DNA of 64,000 bases from Paracoccus alkanivorans (GTDB lineage Bacteria > Pseudomonadota > Alphaproteobacteria > Rhodobacterales > Rhodobacteraceae): positions 1-64,000 of the forward strand of contig NZ_QOKZ01000005.1 of NCBI RefSeq assembly GCF_003697785.1, given 5' to 3'. This document shows positions 7,744 to 15,857 of this stretch, one piece after another. The position numbers and the translations under genes are program-made. The notes beneath the pieces were generated by a model. The model was not told where the DNA came from, did not search any database, and saw only the letters and a list, made by a program, of their open reading frames with translations. Numbering within the stretch: position 1 is the stretch's first letter; each line of letters starts with the position of its first letter.

Positions 7744-8501
7744 CACGCGCCCTCCTCTGCCGTCTCTTCGCCCAGATAGGCGGCGCGCACCTTGGGATCG
7801 GTCCGAACCTCGTCGGGCCTGCCGGTGGCGATGATCCGGCCATAGACCAGCACGCTGATCCGGTCCGCCAGCGAAAAGACCGCGTCCATGTCATGCTCGA
7901 TCAGCACCAGCGTGACCTCGCCCTTGAGGCTGCGCATGACCTCGACCAGGCGCTCGGCCTCCTGCCCGCTGGTGCCGGCAAGGGGCTCGTCCAGCAGCAG
8001 GAGTTTCGGCGCGGTGGCCAGCGCGATGGCCAGTTCCAATTGCCGCTTTTCGCCATGGCTGAGACTGCCTGCGCGCATCGCCGCGCGCTCGGCGATACCA
8101 ACGCGGGCCAGCGCCTCCATCGCGGTGTCGTTCAGCGCCCGCTCACCGGCCACCGGGGCAAAGAAGCGAAAACTGCTGCCCCGCCGCGCCTGCACCGCCG
8201 CCGCGACATTTTCCAGCACCGTGAAGCCCGGCAAGATCGAGGTGATCTGGAAACTGCGCGACATGCCTGCCCGCACCCGCGCATGCATCGGCTGGCCCAT
8301 CATCTCGGCGCCATCGAAGCGCACCGAACCGGCATCCGATCCCGCCTGCCCGGAAAGCTGCGCGATCAGCGTGGATTTGCCCGCGCCATTGGGGCCGATG
8401 ATGGCATGCAGTTCTCCCTTCTCGACGCTCAGGTTCAGGTCGTCGGTGACGTTCAGCGCCCCGTAGGCCTTGCGCAATCCCCGGACATCCAGAAGGCTCA
8501 T
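7743..8501 (-). CDS. Branched-chain-type ABC transporter ATP-binding protein (LivG-like)
   Basis: A 252-residue ATPase with Walker A GPNGAGKST (36-44), signature SLSHGEKRQLELA, and Walker B LLLLDEPLAG. The signature starts LSHGE rather than the canonical LSGG, a variant common in LivG proteins. The start at 8501 is chosen because it overlaps the upstream permease stop as ATGA and begins with the normal MSLLDVRGL. An upstream in-frame extension to 8612 runs inside the permease gene and is rejected. Confidence 0.9.
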   Translation of the reverse strand: MSLLDVRGLRKAYGALNVTDDLNLSVEKGELHAIIGPNGAGKSTLIAQLSGQAGSDAGSVRFDGAEMMGQPMHARVRAGMSRSFQITSILPGFTVLENVAAAVQARRGSSFRFFAPVAGERALNDTAMEALARVGIAERAAMRAGSLSHGEKRQLELAIALATAPKLLLLDEPLAGTSGQEAERLVEVMRSLKGEVTLVLIEHDMDAVFSLADRISVLVYGRIIATGRPDEVRTDPKVRAAYLGEETAEEGA

Positions 8502-9442
8502 GACCTGTTCCTCCGGAAAAACCCGCTCAGACCGTCGCGGGAATAAAGCACGACCAGCACCAGGATCAGGCCGAACAGGATCGGCCAATGCTTGGTCAGC
8601 AGCGCCAGCCATTCCTCCAGCAGCAGCGCGATGGTCGCCCCCGCCACCGCCCCCAGCAGGTTGCCGATACCGCCAAAGACCACCATCACCACCAACTCCC
8701 CCGAGCGGTGCCAGTCCATGTAGCTGGGCGAGACATAGCTGGCCTGGTTGGCCAGCATCACCCCGGCGATGGAGGCCATGCAGCCCGAGATCACATAGGC
8801 CGTCAATTGGTAGCGGAAGGGCGAAAAGCCGATAGCCTGCATCCGCAGCGGATTTTCGCGCGCGCCCGTCAGCACCCGGCCGAAACGCGAGCGGGTGATC
8901 GCCACGGCCAGCAGGTAAAGCCCGATCAGCAGCGCCAGCGCAGTATAGTAAAGCGCCGTGTTGTTCTCCAGCAGCGGCTGGCCGAAGACGGTCGAACGGG
9001 CGTTCAGCGTCACCCCGTCATCGCCGCCATAGGCCGAGAGCGAGACGAAGAAGAAATATCCCATCTGCGCGAAGGCGAGCGTGATCATGATGAAATAGAT
9101 CCCCCGCGTCCGCAGCGAGATCGCCCCGGTGATCAGCGCGAAGACCGCCGCCACCGCGATGGCCGCCAGCATATGCGCGCCCAGGTCGGTGATGCCCGCA
9201 CGGCCGAGGATCGCCACCGCATAGGCGCCGATCCCCAGATAGGCGGCATGGCCGAAGCTGACCATGCCGCCATAGCCAAGGATCAGGTCCAGCGCCAATG
9301 CGGCGATGGCATAGGCGAGGATCCGGGTTGCGATCACGATCAGATAGCTGTCGCCCAGGGCCTGCGCGATCATCGGCAAGATGGCAAAGGCGGCAAACAG
9401 GATCGTTGCGGCCCATGCCCGCGTAAGCGTCAGCCGGGTCAT
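8498..9442 (-). CDS. Branched-chain-type ABC transporter permease (LivM-like)
   Basis: A 314-residue inner-membrane permease with eight or more hydrophobic segments and the LivM-type core GYGGMVSFGHAAYLGIGAYA. It forms a heterodimeric channel with the LivH-like protein encoded just upstream (4-bp overlap at 9439-9442) and is coupled to the ATPase downstream by another 4-bp overlap. The tight spacing shows a single operon. Confidence 0.9.
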   Translation of the reverse strand: MTRLTLTRAWAATILFAAFAILPMIAQALGDSYLIVIATRILAYAIAALALDLILGYGGMVSFGHAAYLGIGAYAVAILGRAGITDLGAHMLAAIAVAAVFALITGAISLRTRGIYFIMITLAFAQMGYFFFVSLSAYGGDDGVTLNARSTVFGQPLLENNTALYYTALALLIGLYLLAVAITRSRFGRVLTGARENPLRMQAIGFSPFRYQLTAYVISGCMASIAGVMLANQASYVSPSYMDWHRSGELVVMVVFGGIGNLLGAVAGATIALLLEEWLALLTKHWPILFGLILVLVVLYSRDGLSGFFRRNRS

Positions 9443-10356
9443 GTTTTCGCTCCGAACAGGCCGGAGGGCCGGACCGCGAGGATCACCGCCATCAGGATAT
9501 AGACCAGCATCGGGGCCAGCACCCTGCCCGCCTGCCCCGCCGCGGCCGGCTCCATGACCGCGCGCAGCAGGATCGGGCCAAAGCTGCGCCCGAGCGTATC
9601 GACCAGCCCGACCAGCAGGGCGCCCGCGAAAGCGCCCCGGACCGAGCCGATGCCGCCGATCACGATCACGACGAAGGCGAGGATCAGCACCTGCTCTCCC
9701 ATCCCCGGATCGACGGTCAGGACCGGCGCGACCATGGCGCCGGCGAATCCGGCCAACATCGCGCCGAAGGCAAAGATGACGGTGAACAGCTTGCCGATAT
9801 CGACGCCGAGCGCCGCGACCATGGCCCGGTTGCTGGCCCCGGCCCGCAGCCGCATCCCGATCCGGGTATGGCCGATGACCAGGTAAAGCCCGAGCGCCGT
9901 CAGCAATCCGGCGGCGATGATTACCAGCCGAAAGACGGGATAGCGCATGGCGCCGATCAGCGGGACGGAACCCGACAGCAATTCCGGCATCGGCACCGAC
10001 AAGGGCGCCGCGCCCCAGATGACCTGCACCCCTTCGGTGATGATCATCACCAGCCCGAAAGTCGCCAGCACCTGGTCCAGATGCGGCCGCTCATAGAGGC
10101 GCCGGAAGACCGACAGTTCCAGCACCAGCCCGACAAGCAGCGTGGCGGGCAGCGTAAGCAGCAGCCCAAGCCCATAGCTGCCGGTCAGCGAAGTGAAAGT
10201 CACTACCAGATAGGCCCCGACCATATAGACCACGCCATGGGCGAGATTGACGAAATCCATGATTCCGAAAACCAGCGTCAGGCCGGCGGCAATCAGGAAC
10301 AAGAGGATGCCGAACTGCATCCCGTTGAGAAGCTGAAGGAGAAACAGATTGGTCAT
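9439..10356 (-). CDS. Branched-chain-type ABC transporter permease (LivH-like)
   Basis: A 305-residue permease with the LivH-type motif FGIMDFVNLAHGVVYMVGAY near the N-terminus and GGIGSVRGAFAGALLVGLVD near the C-terminus, which carries the EAA-like loop contacting the ATPases. The ATG at 10356 follows AAGGAGAAACAG. It is the first transport gene of the operon. No periplasmic binding-protein gene is found upstream or downstream, which is unusual for this class. Confidence 0.9.
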   Translation of the reverse strand: MTNLFLLQLLNGMQFGILLFLIAAGLTLVFGIMDFVNLAHGVVYMVGAYLVVTFTSLTGSYGLGLLLTLPATLLVGLVLELSVFRRLYERPHLDQVLATFGLVMIITEGVQVIWGAAPLSVPMPELLSGSVPLIGAMRYPVFRLVIIAAGLLTALGLYLVIGHTRIGMRLRAGASNRAMVAALGVDIGKLFTVIFAFGAMLAGFAGAMVAPVLTVDPGMGEQVLILAFVVIVIGGIGSVRGAFAGALLVGLVDTLGRSFGPILLRAVMEPAAAGQAGRVLAPMLVYILMAVILAVRPSGLFGAKT

Positions 10357-10410
10357 GAGCGGGGGCCTCGGCAGCGGGGCGCAGCCGGGGCCACGCCTTG
10401 CCTGCCCGAT

Positions 10411-10524
10411 TCATACGGCATTCGGGGCTATCGGCCGGGACCCGTCCCACAGCCACTCTTCCGCAAAAGCGGCGAGACCGGAATGTGCAGGGGCCGGAAC
10501 GATGATTTTCCGTGGATGGGTCAT
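10411..10524 (-). CDS. Small open frame (37 residues), unrecognised
   Basis: A 37-codon minus-strand frame begins MTHPRKIIVPAPAHSGLAAF after a good ribosome-binding site (AGGAAG, 6 bases upstream) and ends 55 bp before the LivH-like start. I do not recognise the peptide. It has no signal sequence and is too short to be a binding protein. It could be the surviving start of a lost first gene of the operon, a leader peptide, or chance. Two perfect inverted repeats lie upstream of it. Confidence 0.35.
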   Translation of the reverse strand: MTHPRKIIVPAPAHSGLAAFAEEWLWDGSRPIAPNAV

Positions 10525-10562
10525 GGCTGTCTTCCTGTTGAAAAAGCCGCGTTGATCGCGGC

Positions 10563-10586
10563 GCGTTCTGTTCCACGCCAGAACGC
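10563..10586. promoter_or_regulatory. Perfect inverted repeat upstream of the ABC operon
   Basis: GCGTTCTG and CAGAACGC are exact inverted repeats separated by 8 bases, 39 bp upstream of the small frame starting at 10524. There is no T-tract. The position fits an operator for the transport operon. The gap 10525-10687 otherwise holds only this repeat and the one at 10613-10634. Confidence 0.4.
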
Positions 10587-10612
10587 CTCAACAAAAGGGC
10601 CAAAGTCAAGAA

Positions 10613-10634
10613 ATTATTTCATGCTTGAAATAAT
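10613..10634. promoter_or_regulatory. AT-rich perfect inverted repeat
   Basis: ATTATTTC and GAAATAAT pair exactly around 6 bases in an AT-rich stretch that stands out from the GC-rich surroundings. It lies 54 bp beyond the stop of the MipA/OmpV gene and about 90 bp upstream of the 10524 frame. It may be an operator for the transport operon or part of the porin gene terminator. Confidence 0.4.
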
Positions 10635-10687
10635 CTTGCCGGTAACAAGAGCCAAGAGAACCCTGATTTACGGCATTAATCGGAAAA

Positions 10688-11413
10688 TCAGAAGCCGAAG
10701 GAAAAGCGGCGGACGACACCCAACCGCAAGGATGGCTGCCACTCTTCCTGAACAACGGGCGAATCCCCGGCATCACCGATCAGCTTGCCGTATTCGACCT
10801 CGCCCAGGATCGCGGTCTTGTCATTGATAGCGTAACGAGCCTGGAACTTGACTGCCGCGGAAGTGAATCCCCCGCTCGGGTCATATTCGCGGTATTTGCT
10901 GGCGATCGCCTCTTCGGGCGAGACGCCGAAATAGGTGTCGGTATAGTCGGAATCGCCATAACCCAGTTCCAGCCCCGACCACAGGGTGACACGGTCGCTC
11001 AGATCGGTGCGGTATTTCGCCCCGATCTCGCCTGTCACGCCCTCATGCCCGTCGAAGCCCTTGCGCACCGAGCCATAAGCGGTCACCGGCCCGGCGCCAT
11101 AGCTGACCTTGGCGCCGAGTTCATAGGCGCGGTCGATATCCTTCATGCCCGTCAGCGCGGCGTCATCCTCCGCCTTGCGCTCTCCGACAATATTGAAGGA
11201 GGGCGATACGGAAAAGCCCTGCTTGTCGCCCTCTCCCGCGGCGCCGAAACGGGCGTTGCGCCAGATCAGCCATGGCGTCGCCTCGGCATCCTCTGCGCCC
11301 GGATAGACCGGCTTGCCCGTCACGCCCAGCCCCAGATCGACCGAGAAATCCTGCGCAGCGGCGGCAGTAGCCAGCGGCATGGCAAGAAGAGCAATGGCAA
11401 GAAGTCGTTTCAT
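10688..11413 (-). CDS. MipA/OmpV-family outer-membrane protein
   Basis: A 241-residue protein with a clear Sec signal (MKRLLAIALLAMPLATAAAA, cleavage near residue 20) followed by alternating beta-strand sequence ending in the aromatic C-terminus RRFSFGF, as needed for outer-membrane insertion. The GLGVTGKPVYPGAEDAEATP stretch after the signal is typical of MipA/OmpV proteins, which form a small beta-barrel and in some species scaffold murein enzymes. The start at 11413 is chosen because the signal peptide begins there. It is monocistronic. Confidence 0.85.
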   Translation of the reverse strand: MKRLLAIALLAMPLATAAAAQDFSVDLGLGVTGKPVYPGAEDAEATPWLIWRNARFGAAGEGDKQGFSVSPSFNIVGERKAEDDAALTGMKDIDRAYELGAKVSYGAGPVTAYGSVRKGFDGHEGVTGEIGAKYRTDLSDRVTLWSGLELGYGDSDYTDTYFGVSPEEAIASKYREYDPSGGFTSAAVKFQARYAINDKTAILGEVEYGKLIGDAGDSPVVQEEWQPSLRLGVVRRFSFGF

Positions 11414-11541
11414 GGGCGAATCCGGGGTTCGGGTAAAAGCGGCACTGGGCCCTCCTAGCGGCGAATCGGCGCGGCGCACAAGCCGTTGATGCGCCCCTTC
11501 ATATCACAGTTTTGCGCGATGCGCATTTCGGCAACAGTTGC

Positions 11542-13395
11542 TCAGCCCTTTTCGGCCAGTTCAAGATTTTCCAGCGCCTCCATCCAGATAGCCTCGGCCC
11601 GCGCCATCGCTCCGACCGCCTCGGCATGCTTGCGTCCCCATTTCCGGGACTCCACCGGGTTCTCGTACACGTCCGGGTCAGCCAGTTTCTTGTCCAGCTT
11701 CTCCAGCATCTCGGTCAGTTTCTGCACCCGTTCCTCGGCCCGGCGCACCTCTGCGCGCAGATTCTGCAACTCGTCGCGGGACGGACGTTTCGGCGCGGGT
11801 TTCGGGGTCTCGGCCGGTTTCGGCTTTTGCGGCTGGTCGCCGTTCAGCAGAAAACGCCGGTAATCGTCCAGATCGCCCTCGTAGCCCGTCACAGCGCCGT
11901 CATTGACCAGCCATAACCGCTCGGCCACCAGCCCCAGAAGATGCATGTCATGGCTGACCAGAACCACGGCGCCGGTATAGTCGTTCAGCGCCTCGGACAG
12001 CGCCTCGCGGCTTTCGATGTCAAGGTGGTTGGTCGGCTCGTCCAGCACCAGCAGATGCGGCGCGTCGATGGTCGCGATCAACAGCGACAGCCGCGCCTTC
12101 TGACCGCCTGAAAGCCGCGCGACCCTGGTTTCGGCCTGCGCCTCCATCAGCCCGAAACCGGCCAGCCGGGCGCGCAGCCTTGCCGGCGCCTCGTCGGGAC
12201 GCAGGCGGCGGACGTGATCCAGCGGGGTTTCGTTCAGCGACAGCTCGTCGACCTGATGCTGGGCAAAGTAACCGACGCGCAGCTTGCCCGCGGTGGTGAC
12301 TTTGCCCTCCATTTCCGACAGCCGATTCGCCAACAGCTTGGAGAGCGTCGATTTCCCCTGCCCGTTCCGGCCCAGCAACGCAATCCGGTCGTCCTGATCG
12401 ATGCGCAGGTTCAGCCGCCGCAGCACCGCCCGGTCGCCATAGCCCACCGCGACATTCTCCATGGCAATGATCGGCGGCGACAACTCTTCGGGCTGTGGAA
12501 AGCCGAAGCGATGGAACCTGGCCTCTTCCGGCGCGGTGATCGGCTCCATCTTGGCCAGCATCTTGATGCGCGCCTGCGCCTGCCGCGCCTTGGAGGCCTT
12601 GGCGCGGAACCGGTCCACGAAGCTTTGCAGATGCGCCCGCCGGTCCGCCTGTTTCTTGGCCTCGGCGGCTTGCAGCGCCCGCTTTTCAGCGCGCAGCCGG
12701 GCGAAATCGTCGTAGCCGCCGGTATAGAGCGTCAGCTTGCGGTGTTCGAGATGCAGGATATGGCCCACCGCCCGGTTCAGCAGCCCCCGGTCATGGCTGA
12801 TGATGATGACCGTATGCGGATAGCGGGCCAGATAGGTCTCCAGCCACAATGCGCCTTCGAGGTCGAGATAGTTGGTCGGCTCGTCCAGCAGCAGCAGGTC
12901 GGGCTGCGAGAACAGAACCCCGGCCAGCGCCACGCGCATCCGCCAGCCGCCCGAGAAATCGCTGGTCGGGCGGGCCTGGTCCGCCGTCGAGAATCCCAGC
13001 CCGTCAAGGATCGAGGCGGCCCGCGCCTCGGCCGACCATGCGTCGATATCGGCCAGCCGCGTCTGGATCTCGGCGATCCGGTGCGCATCGGTGGCACTCT
13101 GGCTCTCGGCCATCAGCGCCGCGCGTTCCTTGTCCTCGGCCAGCACCGTGTCCAGCACGGAAACCGAGGTGCCCGGCGCCTCCTGCGCCACGCCGCCGAT
13201 ACGGGCGCGCGACGGCAGGGTGATCTCGCCGCCGTCCAGCGCAAGCTCGCCCCGGATCAGCCGGAACAATGTGGTCTTGCCCGCCCCGTTGGGTCCGACA
13301 AGGCCAACCTTGTGGCCCTCGGGAATGGTGGCCGAGGTGTGCTCGAACAGCGGGCGGCCCTGAATGGCGAAGTATATGTCATCGATACGCAGCAT
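11542..13395 (-). CDS. ABC-F family ATPase (YheS/Uup-like, ribosome-associated)
   Basis: A 617-residue protein with two ATPase domains and no membrane segments. Walker A motifs are GPNGAGKTT (34-42) and GRNGQGKST; both domains have signature and Walker B motifs ending in LDEPTNYLD or LDEPTNHLD. A charged linker between them holds the P-site tRNA-interaction motif region. A proline-rich stretch and a C-terminal coiled coil (about 530-617, LQNLRAEVRRAEERVQKL) complete the YheS/Uup pattern. Such proteins act on stalled or initiating ribosomes. The start at 13395 replaces a longer frame that would run through the divergent promoter region. Confidence 0.9.
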   Translation of the reverse strand: MLRIDDIYFAIQGRPLFEHTSATIPEGHKVGLVGPNGAGKTTLFRLIRGELALDGGEITLPSRARIGGVAQEAPGTSVSVLDTVLAEDKERAALMAESQSATDAHRIAEIQTRLADIDAWSAEARAASILDGLGFSTADQARPTSDFSGGWRMRVALAGVLFSQPDLLLLDEPTNYLDLEGALWLETYLARYPHTVIIISHDRGLLNRAVGHILHLEHRKLTLYTGGYDDFARLRAEKRALQAAEAKKQADRRAHLQSFVDRFRAKASKARQAQARIKMLAKMEPITAPEEARFHRFGFPQPEELSPPIIAMENVAVGYGDRAVLRRLNLRIDQDDRIALLGRNGQGKSTLSKLLANRLSEMEGKVTTAGKLRVGYFAQHQVDELSLNETPLDHVRRLRPDEAPARLRARLAGFGLMEAQAETRVARLSGGQKARLSLLIATIDAPHLLVLDEPTNHLDIESREALSEALNDYTGAVVLVSHDMHLLGLVAERLWLVNDGAVTGYEGDLDDYRRFLLNGDQPQKPKPAETPKPAPKRPSRDELQNLRAEVRRAEERVQKLTEMLEKLDKKLADPDVYENPVESRKWGRKHAEAVGAMARAEAIWMEALENLELAEKG

Positions 13396-13475
13396 GTGCA
13401 GCGGCATGGCCCAAGCTGCATCCCGCGTCAATGGCCCGACCGAAGTCGCAGCAACACCGCAAGCCGGTTGCATTG

Positions 13476-13495
13476 TGTTATGTAATATTATAACA
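13476..13495 (+). promoter_or_regulatory. Probable Zur operator
   Basis: TGTTATGTAATATTATAACA is an AT-rich imperfect palindrome with exact TGTTAT/ATAACA half-sites, resembling Zur boxes of alphaproteobacteria. It lies 48 bp upstream of the COG0523 GTPase start, in the only intergenic gap between that gene and the divergent ABC-F gene. The gene downstream belongs to a family commonly repressed by Zur. Confidence 0.7.
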
Positions 13496-13542
13496 GTATT
13501 TACCGCAACGACTCCGACCCACAGCAAATGCAGGATGACGCC

Positions 13543-14766
13543 ATGACCCAAGCCAACCGCCTTCCCGTGACCGTGCTTTCCGGCTTTCTGGGTGCGGGCA
13601 AGACCACGCTTCTGAACAATGTGCTGAACAACCGCGAGGGGCTGCGCGTCGCGGTGATCGTCAACGACATGTCCGAAGTGAATATCGATGCCGATCTCGT
13701 CCATTCCAACCTGGGCGGAACCGGCCTTGCCCGCACCGAGGAAACACTGGTCGAGATGACCAATGGCTGCATCTGCTGCACGCTGCGCGAGGACCTGCTG
13801 ACCGAGGTGCGCAAGCTGGCCGAGGCTGGGCGCTTCGACTATCTGCTGATCGAATCCTCGGGGATTTCCGAACCCCTGCCGGTCGCCACCACTTTCGAAT
13901 TCGCCGATCAGGACGGGCAGAGCCTGTCAGATGTGGCGCGGCTTGACACAATGGTCACGGTCGTGGACGCGGCGAACCTGCTGGCCGATTACTCCAGCCA
14001 CGATTTCCTCGCCGACCGGGGAGAGGTGGCCGGTCCCGGCGATGATCGCAGCCTTGTCACCCTGCTGACCGAGCAGATCGAATTCGCCGATGTGGTAGTC
14101 CTGAACAAGATCACCGATGCCGGGCCCGAGCGCGTCGATGCCGCGCGCAAGATCATCCGCAGCCTGAATGCCGATGCCCGCATCATCGAGACCGATCATG
14201 CCCGCATCGCGCCCGGCGATATCCTGAATACCGGGCTGTTCGATTTCGACCGTGCGCATGAACACCCGATGTGGATGAAGGAGCTTTATGGTTTCGCCGA
14301 GCACACGCCCGAGACCGAGGAATACGGCGTCACCTCCTTTGTTTACCGTGCCCGCCGCCCCTTCGAGCCACGCAAGATATACGAGGTGCTCAACAGCCCC
14401 CTGCCCGGGGTGATCCGCGCCAAGGGGCATTTCTGGATCGCCACGCGCCCCGATTGGGTGGCCGAATTCTCGCTTGCCGGGGCGATGTCCAGTATCCGCC
14501 CGCTCGGGACATGGTGGGCCTCGGTTCCACACGACCGTTGGCCTGGACATGAGCAGGCGCGGGACTATCTGGCCCGGCACTGGGCCGAGCCATGGGGGGA
14601 CCGGCGGCAGGAACTGGTCTTCATCGGCTCCGGCATGGACGAGGACCGTATTCGCCTGCGCCTCGAGGCCTGCCTGATCGGCGAAGAGGCCGGCGACGAC
14701 CCGGCGCGATGGCGGGCCATGCCCGACCCTTTCCCCGCATGGCGCCGGGCCGAAGAGGCAGCATGA
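13543..14766 (+). CDS. COG0523-family zinc-metallochaperone GTPase (ZigA/YeiR-like)
   Basis: A 407-residue G3E-family GTPase. It shows Walker [10 protein letters not shown] (14-22), the switch region [11 protein letters not shown], the metal-binding CICC (76-79), and NKITD for guanine recognition, followed by the CobW C-terminal domain (residues 250-400). Members deliver Zn(II) to client enzymes under zinc limitation. The ATG at 13543 is preferred to 13528 because AGGA precedes it by 7 bases. It overlaps DUF1826 as ATGA, so DUF1826 may be its client. A Zur-type box precedes it. Confidence 0.92.
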   Translation: MTQANRLPVTVLSGFLGAGKTTLLNNVLNNREGLRVAVIVNDMSEVNIDADLVHSNLGGTGLARTEETLVEMTNGCICCTLREDLLTEVRKLAEAGRFDYLLIESSGISEPLPVATTFEFADQDGQSLSDVARLDTMVTVVDAANLLADYSSHDFLADRGEVAGPGDDRSLVTLLTEQIEFADVVVLNKITDAGPERVDAARKIIRSLNADARIIETDHARIAPGDILNTGLFDFDRAHEHPMWMKELYGFAEHTPETEEYGVTSFVYRARRPFEPRKIYEVLNSPLPGVIRAKGHFWIATRPDWVAEFSLAGAMSSIRPLGTWWASVPHDRWPGHEQARDYLARHWAEPWGDRRQELVFIGSGMDEDRIRLRLEACLIGEEAGDDPARWRAMPDPFPAWRRAEEAA

Positions 14767-15383
14767 CGATGTTGGTCAACCGTCCGGCAACCGCCATGAA
14801 TACCTCATCCGATCCGCGCATATTGGGCTCGGTGGCCATGAGCGGCGTCGCGGTGGCGATCTGGCAACGGCAACCTTCCTGCGAGTTTCAGGAATGGCTG
14901 GACGGGCTGGACGCCGTGCGGTTGCCCCGCCTGCGTTGCCGCGCAACCCCGCCGCAGGTGCCTGACGCGATAATGCGGGCCTGCGTGGAGGCAGGCACTC
15001 CGCCCGGCCTGCAACGTGATCTGTTGATCGCCGATATCGCCGAACTGGCTCGCCATGCCGCCAATATCACCGAATCGCTGATGATCGATCTGCGACTGGA
15101 CGTCAGCGACGGCCAGCCCTGCCCGAAATGGCATCTGGATGCGGTCCCGGCCCGGCTGTTATGCACGCTGCGCGGTGCGGGAACGCAATTCGGCCCGGCC
15201 CGCCCGGATGGCGAACCCGTCAATATTCAGCAAATGCACCCTGGCGATGTCGGCATGTTTCGCGGGCGGCTTTGGCCCGGAAACGAGATCTCGGGTATAT
15301 TGCACCGCTCTCCTCCCGCCCGGGGCGGGCCAACCCGATTGCTGCTGGTGATCGACCCTGTCAGCGAGGCCGGCTCGTGCTGA
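14763..15383 (+). CDS. DUF1826 protein, possible HxD/H/R metalloenzyme
   Basis: A 206-residue protein that I assign to DUF1826, overlapping the GTPase stop by 4 bp. Visible conserved-looking elements are [19 protein letters not shown] (120-138), with H124-x-D126, and [21 protein letters not shown] (178-198), with H181 and R192. An HxD followed by a distal His and an Arg about 10 residues later is the pattern of Fe(II)/2-oxoglutarate oxygenases and related cupin folds. There is no signal peptide. The operon and operator suggest a role in zinc limitation. The enzyme activity is my inference and no substrate can be named. Confidence 0.75.
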   Translation: MTMLVNRPATAMNTSSDPRILGSVAMSGVAVAIWQRQPSCEFQEWLDGLDAVRLPRLRCRATPPQVPDAIMRACVEAGTPPGLQRDLLIADIAELARHAANITESLMIDLRLDVSDGQPCPKWHLDAVPARLLCTLRGAGTQFGPARPDGEPVNIQQMHPGDVGMFRGRLWPGNEISGILHRSPPARGGPTRLLLVIDPVSEAGSC

Positions 15384-15655
15384 ACCGGCCTGACAGTTCC
15401 AAAAGCGGCAATCTTGGTGCGACCGCGCAGCGGATACGCCGCAGATCGGGCGATCCGATGGCCGGTTTCGATGCCCTGCCGCCGCCGCTCAGGCGATGGC
15501 TGACCGAAGCGGCCCTCCCCTGGTCTCCGATCTCCTGCCGGCGGCTATGGATGCGCAGGCGGCAGGCCGGCGCTTCGGTCGAAGAGGTACTGGCGGCGCT
15601 GGACCGGGCGGAGCGGCGGGCCTTGGAGCGCGAAACTGGCAACCCCGCCATCTGA
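15377..15655 (+). CDS. DUF6525-family small basic protein
   Basis: A 92-residue Arg-rich protein starting at GTG 15377 inside the end of the DUF1826 gene. The sequence SGNLGATAQRIRRRSGDPMA, then LPPPLRRWLTEAALPWSP and a C-terminal helix RRALERE, fits what I know as DUF6525, restricted to Rhodobacteraceae-type genomes. The function is unknown. As the third gene of the Zur-type operon, closed by a strong terminator at 15700-15737, it may take part in the same zinc response. Confidence 0.65.
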   Translation: MLNRPDSSKSGNLGATAQRIRRRSGDPMAGFDALPPPLRRWLTEAALPWSPISCRRLWMRRRQAGASVEEVLAALDRAERRALERETGNPAI

Positions 15656-15699
15656 GCGGGGCCGCCCGCCCGGGAGCCACTTTCCCTCGAAACAGAAAC

Positions 15700-15737
15700 G
15701 CCCCCCGCATCGCCTGAACGCAACGCGGGGGGCTTTT
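15700..15737 (+). terminator. Rho-independent terminator of the zinc operon
   Basis: CCCCCCGC (15701-15708) pairs with GCGGGGGG (15725-15732), followed by CTTTT. It is 45 bp after the DUF6525 stop and closes the COG0523-DUF1826-DUF6525 operon. Confidence 0.85.
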
Positions 15738-15827
15738 GTCAGGCTGCGCCTCTTGCCGGGCGGCTGGCTGCTTCGATAGGGGCGCGGGCAACCCTGGAAC
15801 CCGCGGCCTTCGCCTGACGTAGCACAG

Positions 15828-15848
15828 GGGGCCGGTTTGCCCGGCCCC
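15828..15848. terminator. GC hairpin just downstream of nrdJ
   Basis: GGGGCCGG-tttgc-CCGGCCCC, a perfect 8-bp stem 10 bp past the nrdJ stop. There is no U-tract on the nrdJ strand, so termination may be weak. Confidence 0.5.
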
Positions 15849-15857
15849 GCCCATTCA

